Positions 9,894 to 22,020 of a DNA stretch of 64,000 bases are shown here, piece by piece; positions within the stretch are counted from its first letter, which is position 1; every line of letters starts with the position of its first letter. The DNA lies in contig OX421498.1 in NCBI GenBank assembly GCA_949126835.1, forward strand, positions 35,619,799 to 35,683,798, in the 5' to 3' direction. The notes under the pieces are model-generated. The model had not been told where the DNA came from. It ran no database searches and saw nothing but the letters and a program-made list of their open reading frames with translations. This DNA comes from Anisus vortex. Lineage: Eukaryota > Mollusca > Gastropoda > Planorbidae. Made by a program: the position numbers and the translations under genes.

Positions 9894-11222
9894 CGGATTT
9901 TAGGCAAATAAAGGTATTAACCTGGTTGCCTTACTCCTTTCTTCTCCAGTTTTTATTGCCCGATATTCTAATATTTAATTAGAACCAAACAATATACAAA
10001 ATATTTTAAAGTAAAGAGATCTAGTTCTGATTAGAAAAACAATGATAGAATTTCAATTATCAAATCACGACTCAAATCACGTACAGTTCATTAAAAAAAA
10101 TCAATTTCTTCTTCTAATTAAGCAATGCTTTATTGATTGGCCATTGGCCGAGTCTTGATTCTTTTCAATAGGTTCATTTCACCTCACTGGCTCAGGTACG
10201 TTTAAAATCAATAATATGCTACCACAGTGGCGCCTATCCCCCCCCCCCAACCCCAGCTCAGCTGCACTACCCCCCCCCCCCTCCATTCACTTTTGGCATC
10301 TCAATCAATTCTACATTCATTTAAATTTTCTTCAAAGCCTAGCGCCATGGGGGCGATGAGGTGCTTCCGACGTTGCGTTTCCGGAGAATTTTGTTCTTGT
10401 TGAAATATCGTACTTCGACAACAGGACCAATGAAAAAGTCAATATAATTGAGCGGTAGAGATAGGACCTAATGAGTATCTCTGTAATTGTAATCGTATAG
10501 AAACGAGAACTAGATAAGAAGTCAGTTTTCATCTAGATGAATTCGTATTTGATATATTGTATTGAATACATATTTTTCTTTCACACATGTTTGGGAAAGT
10601 TAGATGGTTGGCATTAGGATGACCATACAAATCCCTTGGGATGATATGATCACTTTAATCAATAGATTCTTTTCCGCTTGCACCGTAGACAGAGAGTGTA
10701 AATATAATATATGCATTTCAACTTTTTTCTTATTTTAAATGAGTTTTTCCGTTTTTAGGTCCCGAAAGGGTTAGCAAGTAGTAGACGTACTAGCCCAATA
10801 GCACTAGCTCTACCAAAGGGAAGAAACCGCTGGAGAGTGAAATAGTGAGTGGAATACAAAATGGAATTGAGTCTTATGTGTACGGCTCAAGATTTACCGC
10901 GGCAAACAAAGGTCGTAAATTCCATGGCGTGCTTTTTTTTTTCGAATTCCGCGGTTTTGGCGTGAAACTCCACGGGTCGCGGTAAATCGTGGGACCTACT
11001 TGTGACTTGTGTGACAATGTATCGAAACCAAAAACCTATCAAAACAACAACGTCCTAATGAGATTCGGTGGTCTTGACTTAAGCGCGCCGTTGTTTTTTC
11101 TCTGTATGATCTCGGGTTCAAACCCAGGCGAATACAACAGAAAGGATTTTTGTTTTGTTTTTGTGGGTCAAGCTAGCTTTGGTGGGTAGGTTAACTGACG
11201 TCTTGGCATTAAGGTGGTCACA

Positions 11223-11442
11223 TAATCATATAAGTACTCCTTCTTCCCGAGTGGCATCAGGGGCATGGAATGGGTTGCATGAAACAAACCAGGAAAACCA
11301 GTAACTTAACATTTAAAAACACGAATATTAATGCAGGACTAGACTTAAACCACAGATGATCTTAGGACGCAATAATCTTCTCCATAGAAAGGTGCATCTG
11401 TAAGGTGTAAGATAAGATGAAAAAATAAGATAAGATAAGTAG
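11223..11442 (+). mobile_element. LINE 3' end fragment (LINE-1 family of this window)
   Basis: Contains the recurring ATAAGTACTC...TTCCCGAGTGGCAT...TGGAATGGGTTGC block, a decayed copy of the C-terminal FFPR...WNGLP region of a non-LTR reverse transcriptase. The conserved 3' UTR follows, then a GATAAGATAAG tail. It ends about 32 bp from the splice donor of BRSK exon 2. Confidence 0.75.
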
Positions 11443-11474
11443 ACTTTTATTTTGTATTGTTCTTCTCTCCTTAC

Positions 11475-11569
11475 CTTCATTAAGACCGACTCGCTCAGCT
11501 TTTCCCTGTTGACTATTTTAATGGCCACTCGTTTTCCAGAGACACAATGTACTCCCAATTTCACGAGAC
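11475..11569 (-). CDS. BRSK: BRSK/SAD kinase, coding exon 2
   Basis: This 95-bp exon lies between a minus-strand acceptor (pyrimidine-rich CTCTCCCTCAAAG) and a GTAAGG donor. It enters in phase 1 (completing a Gly codon begun in exon 1) and exits in phase 0. It encodes the kinase N-lobe: the end of the glycine-rich loop ([10 protein letters not shown]), the ATP-binding lysine in [10 protein letters not shown], and the start of helix C (LSESVLMK). This sequence is characteristic of BRSK1/2 (SAD) kinases, AMPK-related serine/threonine kinases acting in neuronal polarity and presynaptic organisation. The phase matches the exon at 49325-49400. The rest of the kinase domain is not in the window; exon 3 should lie left of position 1. 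Identification is from recognition of the family, not a search. Confidence 0.93.
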
Positions 11570-12559
11570 CTTTGAGGGAGAGAAAAAAACAACATAAAGA
11601 CACACTACAAAAATATAATGGTAAAGTAGCACTTAACATTTGGCTAGTAGCTGTTGGGGGAGGGTGGGGGGATTAATGCAAGGGGGAGTTTTGGGAGGGC
11701 AAATGATTGGCTAAATGTGATACATTGATTTAGTGTTGAAAGGGGGGGGGGCGTTATATGCAAGCAGTTAGGTGTTGGCAAAATGGAGGTTGATAGTGGG
11801 ATGCAATTTTTGGATCGTTCGGAACACAAAGGGATGGATCTTAAATAACGAATAAATGTAATTTATTTGTATGTCCTTGAAATGTGTGAAGTTTTAACAC
11901 TGCCAGATGTGTGGGAGGGTGTAACGGTGTTGACAACAATGACGTAGGGGCTTCCTACACGAACCATCGACGTGAAAATGCCTTATGGATGTGTGTGTGT
12001 GTTTGTGTGCTGTGTGTGTTGTTGTCTTTTACATGGAAGCAATATCGCACTGAGTTTATTGAAAATTAAGGTACATGAATTTACTAATCTAATCCAGAAT
12101 TAATTGTGGTTAATTGTGGACTAGAGCGCAAATGTGAAAGCATGCGGGTGCCCTGACATACAAATGACCAAAATGACCATCTTATCAAGTCTCGGCTAAT
12201 TGTTATAATTTTATATTGTCCCAGAGTGTAAAGTTGATTCGGAATTCGATAACATGTTGATCTCACTAGAACCATTGGCGTGGGACTTGCCGAAATGGAA
12301 GTCTTAGCAAGTAAGGCCTAATTATTAAAAAAAAATTAAGAACTTTGATTGAGACAAACTATTTTTCCTTAGATATAGGGCCTATGCTTCGAATTTGAGA
12401 GCTCTAGGCAGAGCCTGGAACTCGTTTTCTTTGTTAGGCCATTAATCCTTTTATTTACCTAGTTGGTTTATACGCTTTAAAGCTTCTTAATTATCTAAAT
12501 ATTTTCTTTTTGGTAGCCGCTACAATAATATCTACAGCTATATAAATAAATAAATATAT

Positions 12560-12665
12560 ATATAAGATAAGATAAAACGTCCTTATTGATCCAAACAAAT
12601 GGAAATGTGTCTTGGTTACAGATGTTTTGCCTTTAAGCGTATTTAAAACAAAATAAAAGAACTAT
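12560..12665 (-). repeat. Possible LINE 3' end, reverse orientation
   Basis: AAGATAAGATAAAACGTCC followed by TTATTGATCC resembles, on the minus strand, a LINE 3' UTR ending in a short TTATC-type tail. The LINE body cannot be traced. Confidence 0.35.
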
Positions 12666-13457
12666 TTGTAATTTGTATACAAGCACAGAAATTATGCTTA
12701 TAAAAACTAGACAAGCGCACACACAATCACACAATTTATCATGCAAGAAAAAGTTCATAAACAAACAACAACGAACATATTAAAATACAAGCATACATTT
12801 TGTAAAATTAAAACATCAGACAATGTCTGGAGAGAAAAACTGAACGCATGAATATTTGCATTCATGCACGCCGCACGCGCACACACACACCAAAGCACCG
12901 ACTATTCTCTTTAAACCACCTGCTGATTAACGATATATTGTTATCTTGCCGTAGTTTAAACAAAAAAAAAAGAAAGAAGAATTAGTTGACGGCAAGACAG
13001 GTGGTGGAGGGGTGAGGAGAAGGTAGGTGGTGAAGGTGTATGGGCTAAGAATAGAGTTGAACCTTGAATGCAGGTAATTTGAAGGTAAAGACAACATCAA
13101 AAGCGCGCGCAGCAGCGTCGGTGCCGGTTGTGGAGTTGGTGGTTGGTGCAGTTTACAATGGAAGTGCTCAAGTTCTCGTCAAAAGGTATAATATTATGCG
13201 GAAGAAGGGGAGGGGAGGGGGGGGGGGGGAGGAAATGAGCGTTTAAAAAAAAAGATGGTGAACGTTGGGGGGGGGTGGAGATGGGAGGAGGGGGAAATCC
13301 CGAACAAAGGGCAACCACTGCGGCTTGTAACACTGCATCGCCAGGTGGTTTAAGAGTTGGTAGATCCAGGTCACTGTCGTAATAAAATTGTTCTTTTTCT
13401 TCAAAGCTTACCAAAGAAGGCACCTTACATATAATATAACATGGTATTGCTCTAGTA

Positions 13458-13668
13458 CAGGAGTCGGCAACCTATGGGATGCATGCCAGACTTGGCACGC
13501 CGAGGGATTTTCAATGGCACGCGGAAGAGGTCCTAAAAGCTATTCAAGTCTCTTGAACTTCTACAAGAAATTTAGAGCTACAACAGGATGACTTTTAGGC
13601 TGTTGGCACGCTGAATGAATTAGAAATCATACTTTGGCACACTGTTTTCAAAAGGTTGCCGACCTCTG
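13458..13668. mobile_element. hAT MITE (211 bp)
   Basis: CAGGAGTCGGCAACC start and GGTTGCCGACCTCTG end, with flanks CTCTAGTA and GTCTAGTA (7/8). Interior TGGCACGCGGAAGAGG and GTTGGCACGCTGAATGAATT are shared with the copies at 21375, 32444, 60445 and 63258. Confidence 0.88.
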
Positions 13669-13871
13669 GTCTAGTATATATTTTTACAAAATCTGGTCAC
13701 GTTTTCAAGTTTTTAAATTATTGTTGAGTATTTAAATTTATTGCTTTCATTAACTGTTTGGCTTTGTCGTTTCTTTAGATATTTGTTGTTATTGTTTTTT
13801 TTATAGCTTATTTACATACTCATTTTATTGTGCTGTTATGATTATCTTCATTTATTGTTTATTTTCTCTTA

Positions 13872-14040
13872 TCTTAAATATTACAGACGCTCCTTCTATA
13901 ACAAGAAGAGTATTGCGTCCTACGCTTAGACTTGGTACGAGTTTAGGCTTCCATTTAGATCAGATTTTTAAATTATGTTAAGTTGCCTGCTTTTCCTTGT
14001 CGACAAGAAAGGACAATTTATATGCATTTATTCTTTCATA
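13872..14040 (-). mobile_element. LINE 3' end fragment, reverse
   Basis: TATTACAGACGCTCCTTCTA and TTGCGTCCTACGCTTAGACT are the inverse of the 3' UTR of the LINE at 16398-16592. Homology fades toward 14040. Confidence 0.6.
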
Positions 14041-14154
14041 GGCCTATGTAAGAATAAAACATGCTTAATCCCTTTTTAAAATCTGAGCATTGTAATAGAT
14101 GTTTGTGTTGTATCTATAGTTTAGATTGTAACGCTTTTTTTAATGCTTTTACTT

Positions 14155-14235
14155 TTAACCCTTCCCGTACCGACCTACTTCTATCAATGCTGCCTTCAGT
14201 TCCGCTATATACGCGCCCGGGACTGTAAGGGTTAA
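14155..14235. mobile_element. Small piggyBac-like MITE
   Basis: TTAACCCTTCCCGTACCG at the left and GGGACTGTAAGGGTTAA at the right form imperfect inverted repeats bounded by TTAA, the piggyBac target. Only 81 bp; non-coding and GC-richer than its surroundings. Confidence 0.5.
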
Positions 14236-14680
14236 TGGCGTGCGTGTGTTCTATTTATTTCTTTACTGTCTTCGTTCTTTTGAGTTTTGTCCAAAACTAT
14301 TTTGTCTCTTTTTGCCGTAAAAAAAAAAAAAAAAATTAATACTGGTATTTGTATTGTTTTTACTTAATTACAATACGGGGACCCTCGGAGACCCTCACCA
14401 TCTCCCCAACTCTAAAAAAAAAAACCCCCACACACACACATAGGGGACATAAACTTCTTTAAAAAAAAGAAATGAATATTGTCTCCGTGGTTCGACAGCT
14501 CGTCCCATAATAACAACTTACCACAAGAGAACAAAAACAACAACAACATCGAATCGATGAAAGGAATTGCCTAATTTAGATTATTCGCACGGAAAAAAAA
14601 AGTACTTACAAATGAAAGATTTTCGAAATAGCCTGAACACTACATTAGTTTTATGGATCAATCATTCTTTCGTGTTATCT

Positions 14681-14788
14681 CTCTCTCTCTCTCTCTCTCT
14701 CTTTCGTTCTGTCTTTCTCTTTCTTCTTTTCTCTTCCTCTATTTCACCCTCATGCCTTACTTACTCTTTCTGTCTGGTTTACCCTCAA

Positions 14789-14836
<48 letters not shown>
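14681..14836. repeat. Two (CT)n microsatellites
   Basis: TC runs at about 14681-14704 and 14790-14836 separated by a pyrimidine-rich spacer. Serine/leucine-rich open frames over them are products of the repeat. Confidence 0.95.
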
Positions 14837-14841
<5 letters not shown>

Positions 14842-15009
14842 TTTGACTTGTGTAGCCGACAATATACAACTAAGACGATTCTTGATTCCTACGTTAATCC
14901 CCCCCCCCCCCCCCACATACACACACAAACATTCCCGATTTGTATTCAGTAACAATGTCAATTGGCAGCGACGACCTCTTGACTCAATTTAAAACTCTAG
15001 AGTCTAGAG

Positions 15010-15350
15010 CAGGGGTCGGGAACTTATGGCTCGCGAGACAGATGTGGCTCTTTTGATGGTTGCATCTAGCTCGAAGACAAGTGTTTGATTATTAAAAAAA
15101 ATTCTTTTTAGACTCATTTGATCTACATATTAATTGCATTGCATCACCAGAAGTCACATTAATGGTAAGAAGTATTCATTGTTGATTAGCAACAGCATAA
15201 CAATGCTATTAAAAAGAATTCAGAGACATAATTATTGTACTTTTAGTGTTGAATTTACACAAAATGCACACATTTACTTGAATTTTTAGTTTTAAACATA
15301 ATGTATGGCTCTCACATAATTATTTTATTAAAATATGTGGTTTCCATGGC
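15010..15350. mobile_element. hAT-type element fragment of a second family
   Basis: CAGGGGTCGGGAACTTATGG followed by CTCGCGAGACAGATGTGGCT is a hAT-like terminus distinct from the GGCACGC family. ATGGCTCTCACA and ATGGCTCTCTCA near 15305 and 15348 may be remains of the opposite end. The right terminus appears lost next to the 42-bp array. Confidence 0.5.
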
Positions 15351-15365
15351 TCTCTCAGACAAAAA

Positions 15366-15937
15366 CAAGATACTCTTAATGTATTGCCGATGCTAAAACG
15401 TATAAAACAAGATACTCCTAATGTGTTGCCGATGCTAAAACGTATAAAACAAGATACTCCTAATGTGTTGCCGATGCTAAAACGTATAAAACAAGATACT
15501 CCTAATGTATTGCCGATGCTAAAACGACGTATAAAACAAGATACTCCTAATGTATTGCCGATGCTAAAACGTATAAAACAAGATACTCCTAATGTATTGC
15601 CGATGCTAAAACGTATAAAACAAGATACTCCTAATGTATTGCCGATGCTAAAACGTATAAAACAAGATACTCCTAATGTATTGCCGATGCTAAAACGTAT
15701 AAAACAAGATACTCCTAATGTATAGCCGATGCTAAAACGTATAAAACAAGATACTCCTAATGTATTGCCGATGCTAAAATGACGTATAAAACAAGATACT
15801 CCTAATGTATTGCCGATGCTAAAACGTATAAAACAAGATACTCCTAATGTGTTGCCGATGCTAAAACGTATAAAACAAGATACTCCTAATGTATTGCCGT
15901 TGCTAAAACGTATAAAACAAGATACTCCTAATGTTAT
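15366..15937. repeat. 42-bp minisatellite, about 13.6 copies
   Basis: The unit CAAGATACTCCTAATGTATT GCCGATGCTAAAACGTATAAAA repeats with few changes. Two units carry 3 extra bases (near 15526 and 15780) and one has a TAG on the plus strand (15722). As 42 is a multiple of three, long open frames arise on both strands; the minus one stays open over 15320-15988. Confidence 0.97.
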
Positions 15938-16397
15938 AAAATGTTTCGATTTATGTTGGAGCTGCAAGAATTTGTCCACTCCGGTCATTCATGTCTGGCC
16001 ATCGACTCTGGTTTTCAGGAGATACAACAATCGATGACCATAAGCCCTCGGAACTATTGTCCTATATCCCCCCCCTCTCTCTTTCACTCTCTCTCCTTCT
16101 CTAGTCTTTGACCATTGCAGTCCCATTGACCACTCGAATGACCAGTAATGCCGGCGTTTTGTTTTTGTTATCCTTAAAAGATCCATTCTACTGGGGCATG
16201 GGATGTTGACAAAATATAGGAGAGCGAGAGAAGCTAATTTCTCCCCCGTTCCCCAACCACATAAAAAAAGCCATCTGCTCACGATCATCTTGACCCGTGC
16301 TCTAATAATTCCCGACTAGCCAACCAAACCCATCTGCCTTGTGGCTCCGTTTTATTTTCTCTCTATCTATATCCTCATCCCTTATGCGAGAACAAAT

Positions 16398-16592
16398 GCA
16401 TATAAGTACTCTTTCTTCCCGAGTGGCATTCGGGCATGGAATGGGTTGCCTGAAAAATACACAGAAAAACCAGTAACTTAAACATCCTTTAAAACATTAA
16501 TAAAGATGCAAGACGAGGACTCGGACCACGGATGAGCGTAGGCCGTAATAATCTTCTTTATAGAAGGAGCGTCTGTAATATATACGATAAGA
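16398..16592 (+). mobile_element. LINE 3' end fragment
   Basis: ATAAGTACTCTTTCTTCCCG, the WNGLP-encoding stretch TGGAATGGGTTGCCTGAA, and the 3' UTR CGTAATAATCTTCTTTATAG ending in GATAAGATATAA. Severely 5'-truncated. Confidence 0.75.
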
Positions 16593-17402
16593 TATAATAT
16601 ATCAACCATTCTCGCCTGAACTCTTTCAGGTACAAATAACAAGCATACATAATAATATTATGGGATATTTATCATTTAAGGCACCAAATGAACATACAGT
16701 TTAATGCCCAAAGAGGTTAAAATAGCAGAACCGCTGATCTTGATAGCATCGTTTTTACACATTGTGGATGACATTAAGACTTTGTAAGTCTACAGATGAA
16801 CAAAGAAGTAGGTGGTAGAGATATCAGACGTGTAAAAGACAGTCTCTCCCCGACCCCACTTTGCTCTCCTCCAAATTCCTTTTGCCTCACCTTAAATTAA
16901 ACCCACCCTTCTCCCCGCCCTAGCCACAAAAGGCGGAACCATAACATCGCTTTATTGATCGACGTGTCCTGGTGACCCGAGTGTGTGGGGGTGGGGCGGG
17001 GGAGGGAGGGTACGGCGCAAACTACACCCCGCTGAGACAAGGTATTGATTCGGACGTGCTCGAAAATCGATCTGCCCCCCCTCCCCCCCTCCTACCCGCC
17101 ACCCTCCTGTTGCGGCATCAATAATGTGCAAGTCCTATTGGTTAAATTCTAGAATTTCCAGATCGAACAAAAAAGAAGATAAAGATTTAGATAACATAGA
17201 AATGTCTTTCTCTATATTTTACTGCTGTTGTCGTTAACTGTCGTTTAGAACAAGAAGTTACAGCCTCTTCTTCATCTAACCAGACATTAGACTTTCATAG
17301 TTTAAATTGAACTTTTACATAATAAATAAACAAAGGCATTCCTTTTATGTTATTATTTTGTGTAGTGACAAGAAGCAACACGTTTAAAGTTCCATTATGC
17401 CA

Positions 17403-17632
17403 GGGTTGTCAGTCTCGATTGCACACGGGGGCTGAAACTCAGATTGAAACTAAAGACTGCGGGCCTAACTAGTAACTTGATAAACATTCATTGATCAGTG
17501 AAGAATAACAGCTTCTGAGAAAAATAATAATATAACTATAATATCAATAACATAATTCTCTTGAGGGTTGGATAAAATTGTACTCCGGGCCGAATGTGGC
17601 CCGCGGGCCTTAAGTTTGACGCGTATGCAGTA
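17403..17632. mobile_element. hAT-like MITE of the CAGGGTTGTCA / GGCCCGCGGGCC type
   Basis: Left end CAGGGTTGTCAGTCTCGATT, right part GAATGTGGCCCGCGGGCCTT then AAGTTTGACGC, an imperfect inversion of the left end. I could not find a matching 8-bp duplication, so the right boundary is approximate. Confidence 0.5.
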
Positions 17633-18141
17633 GAGGTTTTAAAAATAAGCAGACTTTGTTCTTTTTTTATCGGACTGTTACCTTTAGATAAGATGTTCCG
17701 CTGAAAGTGTTTTTTCTTTAAAACAACGTTCCTGTTGTTTTTTTTTTGTTATGGCGAGCAGGATATTATTTCCACAGACGTGTATTTATCATTGTTCCAT
17801 AAATATTTCTAGGGAAAAGAGCCTGAATAAAAACTATTATACGGGACCAAATATGTGCAAATGGCCCTAATGGGTGGTCTTTCGAAAAAGCTTTATTTTT
17901 CTAAAATCTCAGGTTCCAATCCCGGTGGAGAACGGTCGTGGCAGGCTTGAGCTTTAAAGGTCTGCAAGTGGAACTTTGACTTAAGGGATTATTGCACAAT
18001 GTGGTTAAGTTAGTTATTAAATGATACGTCATCCGATCACACAGGATTATAGTTATGCATTTAGCTCAACATTTTACTTGCAGCAATGTGTACGATTTTA
18101 AGTAACATTAATTATTAAGGTCTTTGCCGAATTGCTGTGGT

Positions 18142-18720
18142 GGCCAATGTACAATTATTGTGACCAACGTGGAATCAATGTAGTTAATGTGGACTCAATG
18201 TGGCTCATGTGGAATCAATGTGGTTAACGTGGAATCAATGTTGTTAATGTGGAATCAATGTGGCCAAAGTGGAATCAATGTGGCTAATTGCGTAATCAAT
18301 GTGACTAATGTGGACTCAATGTGGCTAATTTGGAATCAATGTGGTTAATGTGGAATCAATGTGGTTAATGTGGAATCAATGTGACCAACGTGGAATCAAT
18401 GTTGTTAATGTGGACTCAATGTGGCTAATGTGGACTCAATGTGGCTAATTTGGAATCAATGTGGTTAATGTGGAATCAATGTTGTTAATGTGGACTCAAT
18501 GTGGCTAATGTGGAATCAATGTGGTTAATGTGGAATCAATGTGACTAATGTGGAATCAATGTGACCAACGTGGAATCAATGTGGTTAATGTGGACTCAAT
18601 GTGGCTAATATGGAATCAATGTGGTTAATGTAGACTCAGTGTGGCTAATGTAAAACCAGTGTGGTCAATGTTGAATCAATGTGGCAAATGTGGGATTAAT
18701 GCGGCCTATGTCGAAAAATG
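18142..18720. repeat. 20-bp minisatellite, about 29 degenerate copies
   Basis: Unit TGGAATCAATGTGGTTAATG with frequent changes (TGGACTCAATGTGGCTAATG and others). Divergence rises toward both ends. Confidence 0.95.
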
Positions 18721-19136
18721 TGTCTGATGTCAAAGGGATGTAAAGTTACGCGAGACCATGAGATCGATGACCGATCGATGTGTACAGCCCTCACCGCTGA
18801 CGTGATCAGTAACAGCTAACCCCGTCACGTGACCACGGTCCACACGCTAAGTGGTCCATATACACACTCTCTAGAGGCGCAAGCCATACACTTTATAGTG
18901 TTTCAGAATATAACGCACTTCTCTTACACATCTCCCGTGCTGATATGCAGACAAGTTAAACAAATGAGACAAAATCATAACTTTCCACTGAAACATGTAC
19001 TCAAAGTACAAACTTTATATTCAACAAAGTTATCGATCGATTCTTAAATGAACATCCAAACTGTTGACTATATAGCCTTCATGTATTAGGGCCTATGTTT
19101 TTAAAAATATGCATATTATACATGTATATGTCGTTG

Positions 19137-19457
19137 AAGGTTCCAATGTGTAATTTCCAACGTGTAATTTTTCAACGTGTAATTTCCAACGTGTAATTTC
19201 CAATGTTTAATTTCCAACGTGTAATTTCCAATGTGTAATTTCAAATGTGTAATTTTCCAATGTATAATTTTCCAATGTGTAATTTTCCAATGTGTACTTT
19301 CCAATGTATAATTTTCCAATGTATAATTTTCCAATGTGTAATTTTCCAATGTGTAATTTTCCAATGTATAATTTTCCAATGTATAATTTTCCAATGTATA
19401 ATTTTCCAATGTGTAATTTTCCAATGTGTAATTTCCAATGTGTAATTTTCCAACGTG
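19137..19457. repeat. 15/16-bp minisatellite, about 20 copies
   Basis: Unit AATTTTCCAATGTGTA (16 bp), with 15-bp units AATTTCCAACGTGTA on the left. Tyr/Leu/Glu/Asn-rich frames on both strands are repeat products. Confidence 0.95.
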
Positions 19458-20551
19458 ACACCATATAGTTCAATACGGTTTAGGTCGCTGTATTTAGAGT
19501 TATGTTCAGTGGTAGAAATGTGTTCAAGATTATTTGTTCATCTAATTTTACATGCCCTGGCGGCCTTCCCAATCATTCAATCATTCAATCATTTGAATCA
19601 ATCAAGGGAGACCATTGTCTATGCAGTTTGCTTTTACGTCTTCCAATGTATTCTTGTGTTTTGTTTCTTTGTTGGAAAAACCCATCAGCCTAGGGGAAGA
19701 ATACGTGGAGGTAGGGGGATTAGATGGAGAGAGAGAGGGAGAGAGAGAGAGAAAAAAAAACTAAACTATTTATGAAATGAAAAAGATGGAATGGACGAGA
19801 CATTAAGAGAGGAAGACGAGCCGAGAATCAGTCGAGTGGCTTAATGTTGACCAAGCTTGCCATTGGCACACATTGTTGAAAATAATGTTGTTTTACTGCA
19901 AGCCCACAAGCGTATAGGAAAACGATGGGTACAAATTATGTCGTACATTATCAGTCTGGTCGATATCAAACGTATAAATTAGTGTGTTACTGAAATGAGG
20001 TTTACAGAAGAGTTTAGAAACCTCTGTTAACCAGGACATAAAGTAGCTTTTCGAGGGTGAAAGGTTTATATTATGTGAATCAAAAGGCGGAGCTAAAAAA
20101 AAAGTCGATCTAGTCCATGGAGTTGTGTTGACATAGATTCGAACCGCGAATATCTAGGTTTAGCACCTGCAGAATTTGATATCCATGCCACCTGAACGTA
20201 CAGAAATACTAAAATAAGCTAACTCTCAGTTATCAACTGTAGGTATACATTATTAAGTTAGCTTTTATTAGCATTAGCCATTAAAAAAGAACTAAAATCG
20301 ATGTTAATAGATTCATACATTATTTATAAAAAAAATAGAGGGAAATATTTCAGCTTAATTAGATTTTTAAATGTGCACCCCAAGGTGTAAGGAAAAAACT
20401 GTTAAAAACTCATTATTTTGAGTGGTTTAGATGGGGAGAAGCATGGCTGAAAATTCTATAAGAATGTGTTGTTATCGGCTTGGCGTTTCTGTGCCAAGTT
20501 TGAAATTGTTGGGATGGCCGGAAGTGTGTCAATTAGCCATTCGAAGAATTG

Positions 20552-20857
20552 TCGGTTAACCCAAAGACTATAATAAGTTGGACCGCATGATCTATTTTTA
20601 GAGCTTATATCTTTTTTTTTCCGTGCGCAACCAATAAAGCTGTCTTAAATGACTTCTACCCTCCTACCATTGCATTAAAGGTTTCCGCTGTTTACAACTT
20701 TCGATTTTAATCTTAATTTTCCATTCAGAAAATCATAGCGAATTACTAAACCGGAGGACTTAGTGCGAATGGAGATTCCGAAACTAAGTGTTTCAAGTTA
20801 TCAAATAGCAGAAATATCAAAGCAAGCGGTCCATCTTAGTATAGTCTTTGGTTAAAC
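20552..20857. mobile_element. MITE-A, intact copy
   Basis: Left end GTTAACCCAAAGACTATAAT AAGTTGGACCGC is mirrored on the right by GCGGTCCATCTTAGTATAGT CTTTGGTTAAAC. About 306 bp, no coding region. It matches the two halves flanking the LTR retrotransposon and the copies at 40004-40464. The precise ends and target duplication are unclear because the homology shades into GTTAA/TTAAC. Confidence 0.7.
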
Positions 20858-21374
20858 AAAATATCCAGAAAGTGAAATTAATATAAAGTACTATTTCATT
20901 ATATACAAAAAAATTCTTAAGCGATTTTCTTTTTCTGTTTTTTAGATTGCGTATTCCGCCCAGCTCAATGACGTCACAAGCACACTGACCTTCATCACAC
21001 GAAATCAAGCGCCGGAATAAGCGACAAGAGAAAAAACAACAACTTGTTTTGCAGTTAACCCAGGATCCCCCTCACCCGGCCCCCCACTCTTCCTGCGCCC
21101 CCTATTCCCACACTTATATATTGATGAGGGCCCCAGGAGGCGGAGGTGTCCCCGTACTGTAATTCTGGACGGGACCAACGGCTATTGATTGATTACAGAC
21201 ACAGTGACCGCGTGACCAGGGTTGGTAAAAAAATTTCAACCCCCCAGAAAGGTCACGTTGCAATCAAACAATTACCCGCGTTATAGTTGTTTTTGTTTTT
21301 GTAAACGCCCTTTTACGCACTTCAGTTTCATCATTTAGACTTCTATTTTTTTTTTCAAAGGGCAATCTATAGAG

Positions 21375-21572
21375 CAGGGATCGGCAACCTACGGCATGCG
21401 TGCCGAACTTGACACTCAGAGGGATTCTCAATGGCACGCGGAAGAGGCCTTGAACGTCTATTAAAGTATCTTCTACAAGAAATTTAGTTCTATATCTTTT
21501 AGGCTGTTGGCACGCTGAATGAATTAGAAATCCTACTTTGGCGCACTATTATCAAAAGGTTGCCGACCCCTG
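21375..21572. mobile_element. hAT MITE (198 bp) with perfect 8-bp duplication
   Basis: CAGGGATCGGCAACC to GGTTGCCGACCCCTG, flanked by CTATAGAG at 21367-21374 and 21573-21580. It is the clearest short copy of the family and landed at the edge of a MITE-B fragment. Confidence 0.93.
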
Positions 21573-21645
21573 CTATAGAGCATTTGCAATAGGCGTGGTT
21601 TATGTTTCTAGATAACGTAACTAAGTAAATAGCAGCCATGATGGT
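21573..21645. repeat. MITE-B fragment
   Basis: TATAGAGCATTTGCAATAGGCGTGGTT, then TAAATAGCAGCCATGATGGTG, resembles the end at 58059-58135 in the large palindrome. Only about 70 bp can be followed. Confidence 0.55.
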
Positions 21646-22020
21646 GTGTGGAGTTAATTGCTTTAAGAGTTATATTGGACAATCCAAAGGGCTGCTGGGT
21701 CAAGAATCAAGACCAACTAAAAAAAAAAAAGTTCTTAAGATGGTCTTGGCTAGGTGTACGCTCACCTACCGATGTATTCGAATGTGATTGGATGGAAAGA
21801 TAAGAAGCTGTTGTGACGTCATCACTATGTGTGTACGAAAACGTATTATTAACTCGCGCAGTGGCTGTTATTTTTTTGTGCTGCAAGTGCGTGCATATAA
21901 ACATTAATGTTTATTTTCTTAATGTAAACAAATGAATAAAAACTATAAACACACACTAACGCATTAACGTCAATTGAGTATTCAAAGTCAAACATACTGA
22001 TTGCGTTATATGTTAAACAG

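Larger units (their letters stand above)
1..11474 (-). other. BRSK: BRSK intron 2 (3' part outside the window)
   Basis: No further exon of the kinase was found below 11475, so all this sequence should be intronic. It holds the LTR retrotransposon, hAT MITEs, MITE-C, SINE-B and a LINE end. In 8066-9001 and 9900-11222 I see only AT-rich sequence, C-runs (10238-10282), a weak 100-bp inverted repeat (10890-10990) and tRNA-like scraps. Confidence 0.7.

Noticed and set aside
11085..11135. tRNA-like B box (GGGTTCAAACCC) near 11117
   Set aside because: No convincing A-box partner or body shared with the SINE families; too little to annotate.
7329..11474. Search for BRSK exon 3 in the left part of the window
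   Set aside because: No stretch on the minus strand encodes the expected continuation of the kinase N-lobe; it must lie beyond position 1.
15363..15937. CRISPR-like array
   Set aside because: Units are contiguous 42-bp tandem repeats without unique spacers, in animal DNA.
17880..17965. Possible SINE-A fragment (GGTTCCAATCCCGGTGGAGAA)
   Set aside because: Only a B-box-like block; neighbouring sequence does not match the SINE-A body.
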